From: Dyadobacter sp. CY343
GTDB lineage: Bacteria > Bacteroidota > Bacteroidia > Cytophagales > Spirosomataceae
Length of the DNA stretch: 64,000 nucleotides
Reading direction: 5' to 3'
Assembly: GCF_021390335.1 (NCBI RefSeq)
Contig: NZ_JAJUXK010000004.1
Location: 930,001 to 994,000, forward strand
Made by a program: the position numbers and the translations under genes. Under the pieces are notes generated by a model, which saw only the letters and a list, made by a program, of their open reading frames with translations, had not been told where the DNA came from and made no database searches. Positions 41,964 to 51,258 of the stretch are shown here, in pieces (the stretch's first letter is position 1; every line of letters starts with the position of its first letter).

Positions 41964-42638
41964 ATGGACTACCAGCCAATCTGGCTCACTTTCCGGCTCG
42001 CGACCATCACATCGGCTATTTTGCTTGTGCTGGCATTGCCGGTTGCCTATTGGCTTGCATTCGGAAAGTTCAAAGGGCGCGGCGTGGTAGAGGCGGTAAT
42101 CGGCTTGCCGCTGGTTTTGCCCCCGTCTGTGATCGGATTCTATCTTTTGCTGGCATTCAGTCCCTCCTACTGGTTTGGGGCTTGGATCGAAAAAGTGCTG
42201 GGGCTGCGGCTGGTTTTTTCATTTCCCGGGCTCGTTATCGCTTCCATTTTATATAGCCTGCCATTTATGGTCTACCCGATCCGCGCCGGGCTGCAATCGT
42301 TACCCGCTTCGTTGCGGGAAGCTTCCTATACTTTGGGAAAAACTGAAATGCAGACATTTTTCAAAGTGCTGTTACCCAATTGCAAACCCGCCATTCTCAC
42401 GGCTTTTGTACTCACTTTTGCGCATACTGTGGGCGAATTTGGGGTGGTTTTGATGATCGGAGGAAATATTCCGGGTGTTACAAAAGTAGCTTCTGTCGCG
42501 ATCTATAATGAAGTGGAAGCGCTGAATTACGGCGTGGCAAATCAATATGCGTTAATTTTATTTGCAATCACTTTCGTGATTTTATTGCTCGTCTATTCAA
42601 TCAACAACCGCCTGCTCCGTGTCCGACAGTCAGCTTAA
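41964..42638 (+). CDS. modB: Molybdate ABC transporter permease
   Basis: A 224-residue permease with five or six TMs and the ABC-permease EAA loop LREASYTLGKTEMQTFFKVLLPNCKPAILTAF near 113-144. The N-terminus (PIWLTFRLATITSAILLVLALPVAYWLAFGKFKGRGVVEAVIGLPLVLPPSVIGF) is typical of ModB. It overlaps modC by 20 bp and lies 67 bp after modA; that gap contains imperfect TCATTCAA repeats only. Confidence 0.94.
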   Translation: MDYQPIWLTFRLATITSAILLVLALPVAYWLAFGKFKGRGVVEAVIGLPLVLPPSVIGFYLLLAFSPSYWFGAWIEKVLGLRLVFSFPGLVIASILYSLPFMVYPIRAGLQSLPASLREASYTLGKTEMQTFFKVLLPNCKPAILTAFVLTFAHTVGEFGVVLMIGGNIPGVTKVASVAIYNEVEALNYGVANQYALILFAITFVILLLVYSINNRLLRVRQSA

Positions 42639-43509
42639 CATTGCGATCCGGCATACGCTCCACACCGCCCAGGGTACATTACCGATGGAAGTGTCATTCT
42701 CTCTCGAGAAAGCAGCAATTATGGCATTGACCGGACCTTCCGGAGCTGGGAAGACAACGCTATTAAAGCAGATTGCGGGGTTACTGATGCCTGAAGAGGG
42801 CAAAATTGCAATAGGAAACGCGCTCTGGCTGGATACTCAAAATCAATACAAATCACCGCCACAGCAGCGGAATATCGGTTTTGTTTTCCAGGATTACGCT
42901 TTATTTCCAAATATGTCGGTTGCTGAAAATTTAACTTTCGCACTGCCAAAAGGTGGAGACAAAACAATTGTGGAGGAACTTTTGGAAGCTACCAGACTGG
43001 AAAATTTAGCCGACAGAAAACCAAGTCAGATTTCCGGCGGGCAGCAGCAGCGGGTTGCATTGGCGCGGGCTCTGGTCCGGAAGCCGGAGCTGCTATTGCT
43101 CGACGAGCCTTTTTCGGCCGTAGATCCCGAGATGCGTTACCAGTTGCAGGAGTTTATATTGAAATTTCACAAGCTTTACCAATTCACGGCGATCATCGTC
43201 ACGCACGAGACCAGCGAAATCTTCCGTCTCGCTGATCAGGTTGGGATTATGGAAAATGGGAAGTTAACGCAATTCGGCCCGCCAGCGCAAGTCTACCTGA
43301 ATAACAGTCAGCCAGAAAAGGATCTTTACATTCATGGTGAGATCATTAATTACACCAAGACCGCCGATTGTATTCTTGCGAATGCATGGATTGACAACAA
43401 GATACGACTGATAGAGCTTCCTTTTGGAATGGAAGAAAAGGCGCTTACAGGTAAAAAATTTACGTTATGCCTTTCCCTTCAATCTCCCGAAATTTTGTGG
43501 CTCAGTTGA
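42619..43509 (+). CDS. modC: Molybdate ABC transporter ATP-binding protein
   Basis: A 296-residue ATPase starting at a GTG that lies inside the end of modB. It has Walker A GPSGAGKTTLLKQIAG near residue 38, a Q loop VFQDYALFP, the signature ISGGQQQRVALARALVRKPELLLLDEPF near 133-160 (Walker B LLLLDEP), and the H loop IIVTHETSEI. The C-terminal region (about 230-296) is shorter than the usual TOBE/MOP domain. It drives modB. Confidence 0.94.
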   Translation: MSDSQLNIAIRHTLHTAQGTLPMEVSFSLEKAAIMALTGPSGAGKTTLLKQIAGLLMPEEGKIAIGNALWLDTQNQYKSPPQQRNIGFVFQDYALFPNMSVAENLTFALPKGGDKTIVEELLEATRLENLADRKPSQISGGQQQRVALARALVRKPELLLLDEPFSAVDPEMRYQLQEFILKFHKLYQFTAIIVTHETSEIFRLADQVGIMENGKLTQFGPPAQVYLNNSQPEKDLYIHGEIINYTKTADCILANAWIDNKIRLIELPFGMEEKALTGKKFTLCLSLQSPEILWLS

Positions 43510-43586
43510 TTTAAAAAGCATTTTTTGCCAGAAAGTAACTTTGCGACTAATTCGTCTTTTCCCCTTAAAATCCCTTTTACATTCCT

Positions 43587-44264
43587 ATGAAGCTATTTTT
43601 TAAATTGTTACAGATTGCAGTTTTCGTTTTGCCAATGATCGCCATGCGGCAGGACAAACCTCTCAAAGTCATTTTCTTCGGCGATTCGATCACGCAAGCT
43701 GGCGTAAATCCGACAGGGTACATCACCCAAATGGGCGAAATGCTGAAAGCCAAAAATCAAAGCAATCAATATGAGCTCATCGGAGCCGGAATTGGCGGAA
43801 ATAAGGTATACGATCTTTATCTCAGGCTCGAAGATGATGTACTTTCGAAAAAGCCGGATGTGGTATTTATTTATGTAGGAATCAACGACGTTTGGCATAA
43901 AGCGTCGTCGGGAACTGGCACTGATCCTGATAAATATGTGAAGTTTTACGAGGCGCTGATCAAGAAAATGAAAGCGCAGAACATCCGCGTGATCGTTTGC
44001 ACGCCGACTGTTATTGGTGAAAGAAGTGATAATTCAAACCAGCAGGACGGAGATTTGAACCAATATTCCAAACTGATCCGTGAAATAGCTTCCAGAAACG
44101 GCCTGCAACTCTGCGACCTGCGCAAACATTTCGCAGACTACCTCATTCGGAACAACCCTGAAAATAAAGAAAAAGGTATCCTAACAACTGACAGAGTACA
44201 TTTAACCGATGCAGGAAACACGTTTCTAGCAGAAAAAATGCTGGAGGCGCTGGTCCAGAAATAA
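43587..44264 (+). CDS. SGNH/GDSL hydrolase family protein
   Basis: A 225-residue secreted esterase-type protein with a signal peptide (FKLLQIAVFVLPMIAMRQ). Block I is VIFFGDSITQAGV (nucleophile Ser), block II is GAGIGGNKVYDL (Gly), block III is IYVGINDVWH (Asn), and block V is TTDRVHLTDAGN (Asp, His). It probably deacylates a sugar or lipid. The substrate cannot be told from sequence. The palindrome array starts 5 bp after the stop. Confidence 0.9.
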   Translation: MKLFFKLLQIAVFVLPMIAMRQDKPLKVIFFGDSITQAGVNPTGYITQMGEMLKAKNQSNQYELIGAGIGGNKVYDLYLRLEDDVLSKKPDVVFIYVGINDVWHKASSGTGTDPDKYVKFYEALIKKMKAQNIRVIVCTPTVIGERSDNSNQQDGDLNQYSKLIREIASRNGLQLCDLRKHFADYLIRNNPENKEKGILTTDRVHLTDAGNTFLAEKMLEALVQK

Positions 44265-44268
44265 GCTT

Positions 44269-44981
44269 TTTCCGTTGACTGAAGTCAACGGAAATTGATT
44301 TTAGATGCGATTCGGGATTTGATTTGTGCCGGCTTCCAGGGACGCTTTATTCTAGATAACTTTGCTCTAATCTGAAAAAACGAAATCAATTTCCGCCGAC
44401 TTCAGTCGACGGAAACGGGTTTCTTCAGTTGCTATTCAGGATTTCATTTGTGCCAGCTTCCAGGGACGCTTTATTCTAAATAACCGGTTTCCGTTGACTG
44501 AAGTCAACGGAAATTGATTTTAATTGCTATTCGGGATTTGATTTGTGCCGGCTTCAAGAGACATATTATTCTAGATACCTCGATCCAAATCTAACAAAGC
44601 GAAATCAATTTCCGCCGACTTCATTCGACGGAAACGGGCTTCTTCAGTTGCTATTCAGGATTTCATTTGTGCCAGCTTCCAGGGACGCTTTATTCTAAAT
44701 AACCTTTTTCCGTTGACTGAAGTCAACGGAAATTGATTTTAATTGCTATTCGGGATTTCATTTGTGCCAGCTTTCAGGGATGCTTTATTCTAGATAACTT
44801 TGCTCTAAATCTGAAAAAACGAAATCAATTTCCGTCGACTTCAGTCGACGGAAACCGGTTCCTTCAGTTGCTATTCGGGATTTCATTTGTGCCAGCTTGC
44901 AGGGATGCTTTATTCTAAAAAAGACACTTCTTACAAATTCGAAAAAACAAATCAATTTCCGTTGACTTCAGTCAACGGAAA
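44269..44981. repeat. Alternating palindrome array (7 hairpins, 219-bp period)
   Basis: Seven near-perfect palindromes of about 26 bp, at 44269, 44390, 44488, 44609, 44707, 44829 and 44956. Hairpins 1, 3 and 5 read CCGTTGACTGAAGTCAACGG (loop TGAA). Hairpins 2, 4, 6 and 7 have loop TTCA, the same element in reverse orientation. Hairpin 1 to 3 and 3 to 5 are each 219 bp apart. A conserved spacer (ATTTGTGCCAGCTTCCAGGG and TTTATTCTAAATAA) sits between every pair. This is a REP/BIME-like tandem array between convergent genes. No coding function is seen; short open frames in it are incidental. Confidence 0.9.
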
Positions 44982-44994
44982 CCGGTTCCTTGAG

Positions 44995-45891
44995 CTACCA
45001 CAATTTTTCCGGATATTCCCCGCTCTCGTGCAGCGCTGCCAGCGACGCCTGTACATTGGGCTTATCATCCGGATAAGTTACTCCAAACCAGTCGGAAGAG
45101 CTGCGGAACACACGGCAGTTGCCGAGACCATTCTCGATAAGTTTCGTCATAACGGTCGGGATGTAAAACTCAGCTTTTGGAGTATTGATATTTTCTCTCG
45201 CATAAGTTTCGAAAAACTCTTTGGTTAGCGGGAACATAGTTGGTTTGAAACCCCAGAAATTCATAGAAACTGGCGTTTCTGGCGCTAATTCGGTTTTCAA
45301 TCCTTCTTCCTCAAAGTAAATTTTTCCATTTTCCTCGAAGATCTTGGTCCTCTCTACAACCGATTCCAGATTATGGTCTGCTCTTTCAATGCAGATTCCG
45401 CGGGATACTGTTCCGTTTTCTGATAATGTCCTTTTCAACTCGTACCCGATCATCGCATGCTGCGAATCGTCGGTGTCGGTTTGGAGAAACTGCGCCATCG
45501 TTTCAAATGCGTCGCGACCGTAAAAATCGTCCGCATTAATCACTGCAAAAGGTGTATCAGTTTGCGACCAGGCGCACAAAGTAGCGTGGCCGGTTCCCCA
45601 GGGTTTGGTTCTTTCCACGGTGCCCAAGTCTTCCGGCACGTAGGATTGTATTCCCTGGATCGCAAAGTCAAAATCGATCTTACCTTTCAGTTTTGGCGCA
45701 AAAATAGCTTCTGCATTGTCCTTAATTTCTTGGCGAACGATGAAAACGACCTTTCCAAAGCCGCTCCTAATCGCATCATATAATGAGTAATCGATAATCG
45801 TTTCTCCGTTCGGCCCAAACTGGTCTAGCTGCTTGATGCCACCGTATCGGCTACCTATTCCGGCAGCAAGAATCAAAAGAGTTGGTTTCAT
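44995..45891 (-). CDS. Nucleotidyltransferase family protein (sugar-phosphate NTP transferase)
   Basis: A 298-residue GT-A-fold nucleotidyltransferase with the signature LLILAAGIGSRYGGIKQLDQFGPNGETIIDYSLYDA (GxGxR..K) at residues 5-40 and the metal Asp-x-Asp region FAVINADDFYGRDAFETM near 115-132. It would make an NDP-sugar from a sugar-1-phosphate; neither sugar nor nucleotide is known. It is not near a sugar-specific cluster here. Confidence 0.82.
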   Translation of the reverse strand: MKPTLLILAAGIGSRYGGIKQLDQFGPNGETIIDYSLYDAIRSGFGKVVFIVRQEIKDNAEAIFAPKLKGKIDFDFAIQGIQSYVPEDLGTVERTKPWGTGHATLCAWSQTDTPFAVINADDFYGRDAFETMAQFLQTDTDDSQHAMIGYELKRTLSENGTVSRGICIERADHNLESVVERTKIFEENGKIYFEEEGLKTELAPETPVSMNFWGFKPTMFPLTKEFFETYARENINTPKAEFYIPTVMTKLIENGLGNCRVFRSSSDWFGVTYPDDKPNVQASLAALHESGEYPEKLW

Positions 45892-45958
45892 TTAAATTGG
45901 ATAAAACTGTACTGTGGTGTATAAAAGTTGCGGGCAAAATAAGGCCATTCAAGACGAT

Positions 45959-45990
45959 AAAAAAAACGCGCCCCGATTTCAGAGCGCGTT
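45959..45990 (-). terminator. Terminator of the A-type Fe-S carrier gene
   Basis: On the minus strand, AACGCGC / GCGCGTT stem followed by TTTTTT, 25 bp after the erpA-like stop codon. Confidence 0.75.
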
Positions 45991-46014
45991 TTGACAAATA
46001 AAATATTTTAATAT

Positions 46015-46341
46015 TTATACTGCGAAGCTTTCTCCGCATCCGCATGTGCGGGTCGCATTTGGATTCACAAATTGAAAACCTTTACCATTCAGACCGTCCG
46101 AAAAATCGAGCGTAGTGCCGGCCAGGTAAAGTAAACTTTTCTTATCAACGATGATTTTCACTCCTTTATCTTCGAAAATCATATCAGTTGGTTTGGAGTC
46201 TGAGTTGAATTCCAGATTGTAAGTCAGACCGGAACAGCCACCTCCCAAAACACCAACTCTGATCTGGTAATCATTGGCAAATCCATCCGCATTACGGAGT
46301 TCAACAATTTTGTTTTTGGCGGTATCGCTTACAGTAACCAT
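46015..46341 (-). CDS. A-type iron-sulfur carrier protein (IscA/ErpA family)
   Basis: A 108-residue HesB/IscA-family protein with the three conserved Cys in position: GGCSGLTYNLEF near residue 33, and TRTCGCGESFAV at the C-terminus (CGC). Such proteins carry [2Fe-2S] or [4Fe-4S] clusters to apo-proteins. It has no isc or suf neighbours here. A clear terminator follows. Confidence 0.93.
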   Translation of the reverse strand: MVTVSDTAKNKIVELRNADGFANDYQIRVGVLGGGCSGLTYNLEFNSDSKPTDMIFEDKGVKIIVDKKSLLYLAGTTLDFSDGLNGKGFQFVNPNATRTCGCGESFAV

Positions 46342-46416
46342 GATTTTTGAATTTTGTAACTACCTTTTTAAACAACTCAAACCTTCTAGAAAGTTCATTT
46401 GAATCGAGAAATAAGC

Positions 46417-47373
46417 TTACTCCGAAAGGATCACTGCGCCTCCCTTATTAATGGAGGAAACATGCAGCGCAGCCGCTATTCCAGCCTCTGCGAACCTGTT
46501 TTTCATCGCCTCACCTGCCTTTTCCGCATTTTCAATTCCTCTGCTCAATGCGAATATGGAAGGTCCGGAACCCGAAATACTGCAACCCAGCGCCCCATTT
46601 TCAATAGCGGCCTGTTTCACTTCTTTAAATTCTGGTATTAAAATAGAACGCACCGGTTCAATAATTACATCTACCATCGAGCGGCTGATCAGGTCGTAAT
46701 CGGCCTGCATCAAACCAGCTACCAGCCCGGCGACATTTCCCATTTGGGCGATCGTGTTTTTGAGGGAAACCTCATTTCTTAAAATGAAACGGGCGTCTTT
46801 CGTATTGATCTCAATATCAGGATGTACCAATGTGCAGTAGAGATCGTCGGGAACGGGAATTGTAAAAATATCCAGTGGATTATAACTCCTGATCACCACA
46901 AAACCGCCCAGAAGCGACGGTCCAACATTGTCCGCGTGTGCTGAGCCGGAAGCAATTCTCTCCCCTTCCATTGCAAAAGGAAGCAACTCCTGTCTTGTCA
47001 GCGGGTTACCCAGCATCTCATTGATCGCCACGACGCCGGCTACTGCGCTGGCTGCGCTGGAACCCATTCCGCTACCCAGCGGCATATTTTTATGCAATAC
47101 TACCTCGCAGCCAAAGTCGGTTATGCCAAGATGTTTAAGCAAATACAGCATTACGCCGGTCACAGAATTCTTCTCTGCATTTCTCGGTAATCTGCCTTCA
47201 TCGCCGGTAATATCCGTGATCACAATGCCCGGCTCGTCACGACGGCGCAACTCCACGGTATCGCCCGGCTCTTTAACCGCAAACCCAAATATATCAAACC
47301 CGCAAGCCACATTAGCAACCGTAGCCGGGGCAAAAGCTTTTACAAAATTCACTTTAGATGATTGTTTTCTCAA
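46417..47373 (-). CDS. thrB: Homoserine kinase
   Basis: A 318-residue GHMP kinase that phosphorylates homoserine in threonine synthesis. The N-terminal motif is VKAFAPATVANVACGFDIFGFAV, the ATP loop is HKNMPLGSGMGSSAASAVAGV near residues 92-112, and the C-terminal GHMP motif is GALGCSISGSGPSIFAL near residue 260. It is 9 bp downstream of thrA. No thrC follows; the next gene on this strand is the Fe-S carrier after 75 bp. Confidence 0.95.
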   Translation of the reverse strand: MRKQSSKVNFVKAFAPATVANVACGFDIFGFAVKEPGDTVELRRRDEPGIVITDITGDEGRLPRNAEKNSVTGVMLYLLKHLGITDFGCEVVLHKNMPLGSGMGSSAASAVAGVVAINEMLGNPLTRQELLPFAMEGERIASGSAHADNVGPSLLGGFVVIRSYNPLDIFTIPVPDDLYCTLVHPDIEINTKDARFILRNEVSLKNTIAQMGNVAGLVAGLMQADYDLISRSMVDVIIEPVRSILIPEFKEVKQAAIENGALGCSISGSGPSIFALSRGIENAEKAGEAMKNRFAEAGIAAALHVSSINKGGAVILSE

Positions 47374-47382
47374 TTTAACCTT

Positions 47383-49839
47383 TTACCCCAAATAGCTACT
47401 GATACTCATAATGTCGGCAAATACGCCGGAAGCGGTTACTTCTGCGCCTGCGCCGGGGCCTTTGATCACCAGCGGGCGGTCTTTGTAACGTTCTGTGGTG
47501 AATGAGACGATATTGTCGCTGCCGGATAAGTTGTAAAACGGATGCGACGAGTCGACCGTTTTCAGTTCAATGCTGGCTTTCCCGTTTTCAAGCGTCGCGA
47601 TGTAGCGAAGCTTTTCTCCATTTGCTTCCGCACTGGCCTGGTTCTCGGCAAAGTAGTTGTTTGAAATTTCAAGTTCTTTAAAGAAAGCATCGACCGTAGG
47701 CGCATTTAGACAATTGCCGGGCAATATCTGGGATATTCTGATTTCTTCCGGTTCCAGCGGTACCCCTACTTCACGCGCCAGGATCAATATCTTCCTACCT
47801 ACATCCGCCCCGCTCAAATCGTCGCGCGGATCAGGCTCGGTGAAACCTTTGGCTTTCGCCTCTTTCACCACATCGACAAAGCGATTTTCCGAATTGAAAT
47901 TGTTAAATATATAAGATAAAGTACCCGACAGGATCGCTTCGATTTTAAGAAATTTATCGCCACTCGCCATTAAACCCTGGATTGTATTGATAATAGGCAA
48001 ACCAGCGCCTACATTAGTCTCGTACAGGAACTTAACCCCGCGTTGCAGCGCAGTTCTTTGCAGCGAAACGTATTCAGAATAGGAACCGGAATTCGCTACC
48101 TTATTTGGAGTTACCACCGAAATACTTGCGTCGAGCAAAATCTGGTAATATTGAACAATATCCTTATCCGAAGTACAATCTACAAAAACGCTGTTTGGTA
48201 GGTTGAGCTCTATCATTCGCTGCACAAATGCCGGCAGGCTCGTTTTTACGCCTTCGTCCATCACCCGGTCTCGCCAGTTTTCCGGCTTGATACCGTCGGG
48301 TTCCAATAGCATTTTTTTAGTATTGGATAAACCGGCGATGTTCAGGTTCAGCAGCTTTTCTTCTCTTAAATACTTGGTCTGGTTACGGATCTGCTCGATC
48401 AGCGTACTGCCGATCAGCCCCATTCCCACTATAAACAAATTGAGCGAGCGCGTTTCTGATTGGAAAAACACGCCGTGAATCGCATTGAGTGCCTTCGACA
48501 AATCGCCTTTTGCAATAACTACCGATATATTCAGCTCCGAAGAACCCTGCGCGGTCGCCACTACATTGATACCGTTTTTACCCAATACCGAAAACAGCTT
48601 ACCCGACACCCCCGTGCTCTTTTTCATCCCCTCACCCACTATCGCGATAATGGACAGATTTTTCTCAATGGAAATGCTGTCAATATGCCCGAGGCTGATC
48701 TCAGTCGCAAATTCCCTTTCCAATACCTCACTAGCCTTTTGCGCATTTTTCGGATCAATGGAAAAACAGATCGAATGCTCGGAAGAAGCTTGCGAAATCA
48801 GGATTACGCTGATCGCATTGTTGGAAAGCGCAGTAAATAGACGCCCCGAAATCCCCGCCACACCGATCATCCCGCTACCCTGGATATTCACCAATGCAAT
48901 TTCATCGATAGACGAAATCCCCGTGATCGCATATTCCTTACCGTTCGCCGCCTTTTGTACATAAGTGCCTTCAAATGAAGTATTGAAGGTATTCAGTACT
49001 TTCAACGTGATATTCTTGGCAAATGCAGGCTGCAAACTTGGTGGATAAATGACCTTCGCACCAAAATGCGACAATTCCATCGCTTCTGCATAGGAGATCG
49101 AAGGTATCGTAAACGCATTGGTTACCTTGCGCGGATCGGCGGTCATCATTCCATCCACATCCGTCCAGATCTCAATCGCTTCCGCATCCAGCGCCGCGCC
49201 AAGAATCGACGCAGTATAGTCAGATCCTCCTCTTCCCAACGTAGTTGTCACACCTTCGGCAGTAGAGGCAATAAAACCTGTAACGCATTGTAAAGCAGCG
49301 TTTTTGGCAAAATATTCGAGTATCTGTTTATTGGTTATTTCAAAATTAACGTCACCCATTCCATACGTTGCGTTGGTATGGATAATCTGGCGGGCGTCAC
49401 AGAACTCGGCAGCTATTCCTTTGCTTTTCAGAATTTCGGTGATCACCATCGTAGATAACCTTTCCCCAAAACTCATAATTAGATCCAAAGTCCGCTCTGA
49501 AAGCTCTTTAATCCAGGAAACACCCCTTAATATATCTTCGAGCTCATTAAAAAGGCCCCTTACCGCGGCAAATGTGCTGCTCTGACTTTTAACAGGAATT
49601 AATCCCCTGACAATTGCAAAGTGCCTTTCCTCGACTCCTTTCAGGAATTCGATGTAGTCAGCATTTCCCGAAGCTGCCATTTTTCCGATCTCGATGAGAC
49701 GGTTCGTCACTCCGCCCATTGCAGAAAACACGACCGCAAAACGCTCGCCTTTGGCCAGGTTTTCTTCGAGGATATTAATTACTGTTTTGATACTGTCAAC
49801 AGAACCGACAGAAGTACCGCCAAATTTAAGAACCTTCAT
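47383..49839 (-). CDS. thrA: Bifunctional aspartokinase / homoserine dehydrogenase
   Basis: An 818-residue fusion. The aspartokinase domain (about 1-285) has MKVLKFGGTSVGS and TTLGRGGSDYTASILG. Two ACT domains follow (about 310-460) with ISRFTALSNN-type and GVSGKLFSVLGKNGINVVATAQGSSE segments. The homoserine dehydrogenase domain (about 465-818) has LFIVGMGLIGSTLIEQI and YETNVGAGLPIINTIQ. It catalyses the first and third steps from aspartate to threonine/methionine. I start at 49839 (MKVLKFGG), dropping three residues of the longest frame. A consensus promoter lies at 49901-49934. Confidence 0.95.
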   Translation of the reverse strand: MKVLKFGGTSVGSVDSIKTVINILEENLAKGERFAVVFSAMGGVTNRLIEIGKMAASGNADYIEFLKGVEERHFAIVRGLIPVKSQSSTFAAVRGLFNELEDILRGVSWIKELSERTLDLIMSFGERLSTMVITEILKSKGIAAEFCDARQIIHTNATYGMGDVNFEITNKQILEYFAKNAALQCVTGFIASTAEGVTTTLGRGGSDYTASILGAALDAEAIEIWTDVDGMMTADPRKVTNAFTIPSISYAEAMELSHFGAKVIYPPSLQPAFAKNITLKVLNTFNTSFEGTYVQKAANGKEYAITGISSIDEIALVNIQGSGMIGVAGISGRLFTALSNNAISVILISQASSEHSICFSIDPKNAQKASEVLEREFATEISLGHIDSISIEKNLSIIAIVGEGMKKSTGVSGKLFSVLGKNGINVVATAQGSSELNISVVIAKGDLSKALNAIHGVFFQSETRSLNLFIVGMGLIGSTLIEQIRNQTKYLREEKLLNLNIAGLSNTKKMLLEPDGIKPENWRDRVMDEGVKTSLPAFVQRMIELNLPNSVFVDCTSDKDIVQYYQILLDASISVVTPNKVANSGSYSEYVSLQRTALQRGVKFLYETNVGAGLPIINTIQGLMASGDKFLKIEAILSGTLSYIFNNFNSENRFVDVVKEAKAKGFTEPDPRDDLSGADVGRKILILAREVGVPLEPEEIRISQILPGNCLNAPTVDAFFKELEISNNYFAENQASAEANGEKLRYIATLENGKASIELKTVDSSHPFYNLSGSDNIVSFTTERYKDRPLVIKGPGAGAEVTASGVFADIMSISSYLG

Positions 49840-49900
49840 TGAATGCAATATTCGAATACACTTTGATTTTCAGCCAGAAAAGCCGTTTTTGAACAGGACG

Positions 49901-49934
49901 CAAATATAACAATTCAAACGCCGCTTACTTCAAA
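49901..49934 (-). promoter_or_regulatory. Bacteroidota promoter of thrAB
   Basis: Minus strand: TTTG (49934-49931), 22-bp spacer, TATATTTG (49908-49901). Both elements match consensus; the 5' UTR is about 55 nt. I see no attenuator or leader peptide. Confidence 0.6.
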
Positions 49935-50004
49935 TCGCATACGAAATGACGCCAGCCCCTCTTTGCGACAGTATTTACAGGGTTTTCATGTAGTGTAAAC
50001 AAAA

Positions 50005-50037
50005 AAACCGGCAGGGCATTGTAGCGCCCGGCCGGTC
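50005..50037 (-). terminator. Terminator of the OMP gene at 50058
   Basis: On the minus strand, an ACCGGC(c)GGGC...GCCCTGCCGGT hairpin with a TACAAT-containing loop, followed by TTTTTTTG. It is about 20 bp after the stop codon. Confidence 0.8.
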
Positions 50038-50057
50038 TCTTATTAAATATCAAAAAC

Positions 50058-50798
50058 CTAGAATGCGATACCTAACCCCGCTCCTACATTTACGACGCCT
50101 ATAAAACGTTTTTCACTCACCGATTCCTCAAAATTGAAATTACCCCGTATCGCCCTGATCGTCACGTCCTTAATCTCAGCTTCCGCTCCGATCACGTCGC
50201 CGCTCAATTGAAAGAACAGATTTCCGACAATCGGTAAACGTAAACTCGCGCCGCCGGCCAATCCTATTGCCGAAGTAGAAGCGGGTCTGAGGTCCACAGT
50301 GATCGGCTCGCCGCCCGATTCCGCTAATCCGATCAAATTAACCGAAGGAGAATCGGCCCACACTTTCCCTACCTGCCCGTGCACCTCGAATTGCGCGCGG
50401 CCCATATTAATATAGAATGCAGGCCCGATCATCAATGCATTCAGCTTCCATTTAGACACTTTGGCATCCCACAGGAAAGTTTCGCCTAAAACCTGTGCAT
50501 AAGAATTCGCTTTATCCACAATCGGCTGCGACATGGTAGTATTGAGGTTCATACTCCCCGAGGCGCGCAAACCGAAACCGCGTGAAAGGCGGAAGTCGTA
50601 ATTGGCCTGGCCGAAATAGCCCGAGCCGGTTAGGCCCGCAAATGGGTCGTCGAGTTTTTCACGCGCGAGCTCGCCCACGGGCAAACTATAACCGGCTGTC
50701 ACCGAGAGAAAACTTCTGGTATTTTGAGCGAAGCCCTGCAAGCAAAACAGTGTAAAACACAAAACGAGCAGTGCGCGGAGGTTGAGAGAAATCTTCAT
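50058..50798 (-). CDS. Outer membrane beta-barrel protein
   Basis: A 246-residue protein starting at 50798 (MKISLNLRALLVLCFTLFCLQGFAQ, signal peptide), not at the longer frame's ATG. The mature part has repeated amphipathic strands (SVTAGYSLPVGEL, YFGQANYDFRLSRGFGLRASGSM, INMGRAQFEVHGQVGKV) and ends FIGVVNVGAGLGIAF, a barrel C-terminus. No specific family is recognised. It is monocistronic with its own terminator. Confidence 0.75.
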   Translation of the reverse strand: MKISLNLRALLVLCFTLFCLQGFAQNTRSFLSVTAGYSLPVGELAREKLDDPFAGLTGSGYFGQANYDFRLSRGFGLRASGSMNLNTTMSQPIVDKANSYAQVLGETFLWDAKVSKWKLNALMIGPAFYINMGRAQFEVHGQVGKVWADSPSVNLIGLAESGGEPITVDLRPASTSAIGLAGGASLRLPIVGNLFFQLSGDVIGAEAEIKDVTIRAIRGNFNFEESVSEKRFIGVVNVGAGLGIAF

Positions 50799-51005
50799 GA
50801 AATATGGCTTAATGTAATAGAAAACGCTGTTGAGACTAAATTCCAACTATGCTAACATCAAACTTACCGGTTTTATTACATTTTATTTCACCTACTTGGT
50901 TTGGGGTAATTTTATCAACACAATGTTATATAAACGGCCGCTCAGGGCTGATTTTGCGGTTGGTATAAAAATGGTAGTTATTCTTTCAAACTAAATCAGT
51001 GAACC

Positions 51006-51257
51006 ATGGATAATAAGGAAACAGATAAAGAAGCAAGAGCTACCAAAAACACCAAGAATGTCTGGAAATGGATTCTTGGGGTCGGCGTGGTATTGATGAT
51101 AATTGCATTCTGGGGAGGATTTTTCAATCACGACGAAAATTTCCAGGAATCCGATACTCCTTCTCAAAGTGTTCCGGTGGCAGATTCAGCGGCTTCGGAT
51201 ACTGCGGGCAGAATGCGCTCGGATACAATGATGGAGCATGTGAGAGGCACGAAGTAG
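51006..51257 (+). CDS. Small single-TM protein, unknown function
   Basis: An 83-residue protein with a charged N-terminus (DNKETDKEARATKNTKN), one TM (about 20-40, VWKWILGVGVVLMIIAFWGGFF) and an acidic/Ser-Thr-rich tail outside. It looks like a genuine small membrane protein in Bacteroidota codon use, but I do not recognise a family. Its stop is next to the stop of the convergent large dehydrogenase gene. Confidence 0.55.
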   Translation: MDNKETDKEARATKNTKNVWKWILGVGVVLMIIAFWGGFFNHDENFQESDTPSQSVPVADSAASDTAGRMRSDTMMEHVRGTK

Positions 51258-51258
51258 G

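Noticed and set aside
44733..45228. Two short plus-strand open frames in the palindrome array
   Set aside because: They are made of repeat sequence and, in part, of the antisense of the nucleotidyltransferase; no independent coding features.
49849..50004. Threonine attenuator or riboswitch ahead of thrA
   Set aside because: I found no Thr/Ile-rich leader peptide, no terminator-antiterminator pair and no riboswitch-like core in this short UTR.
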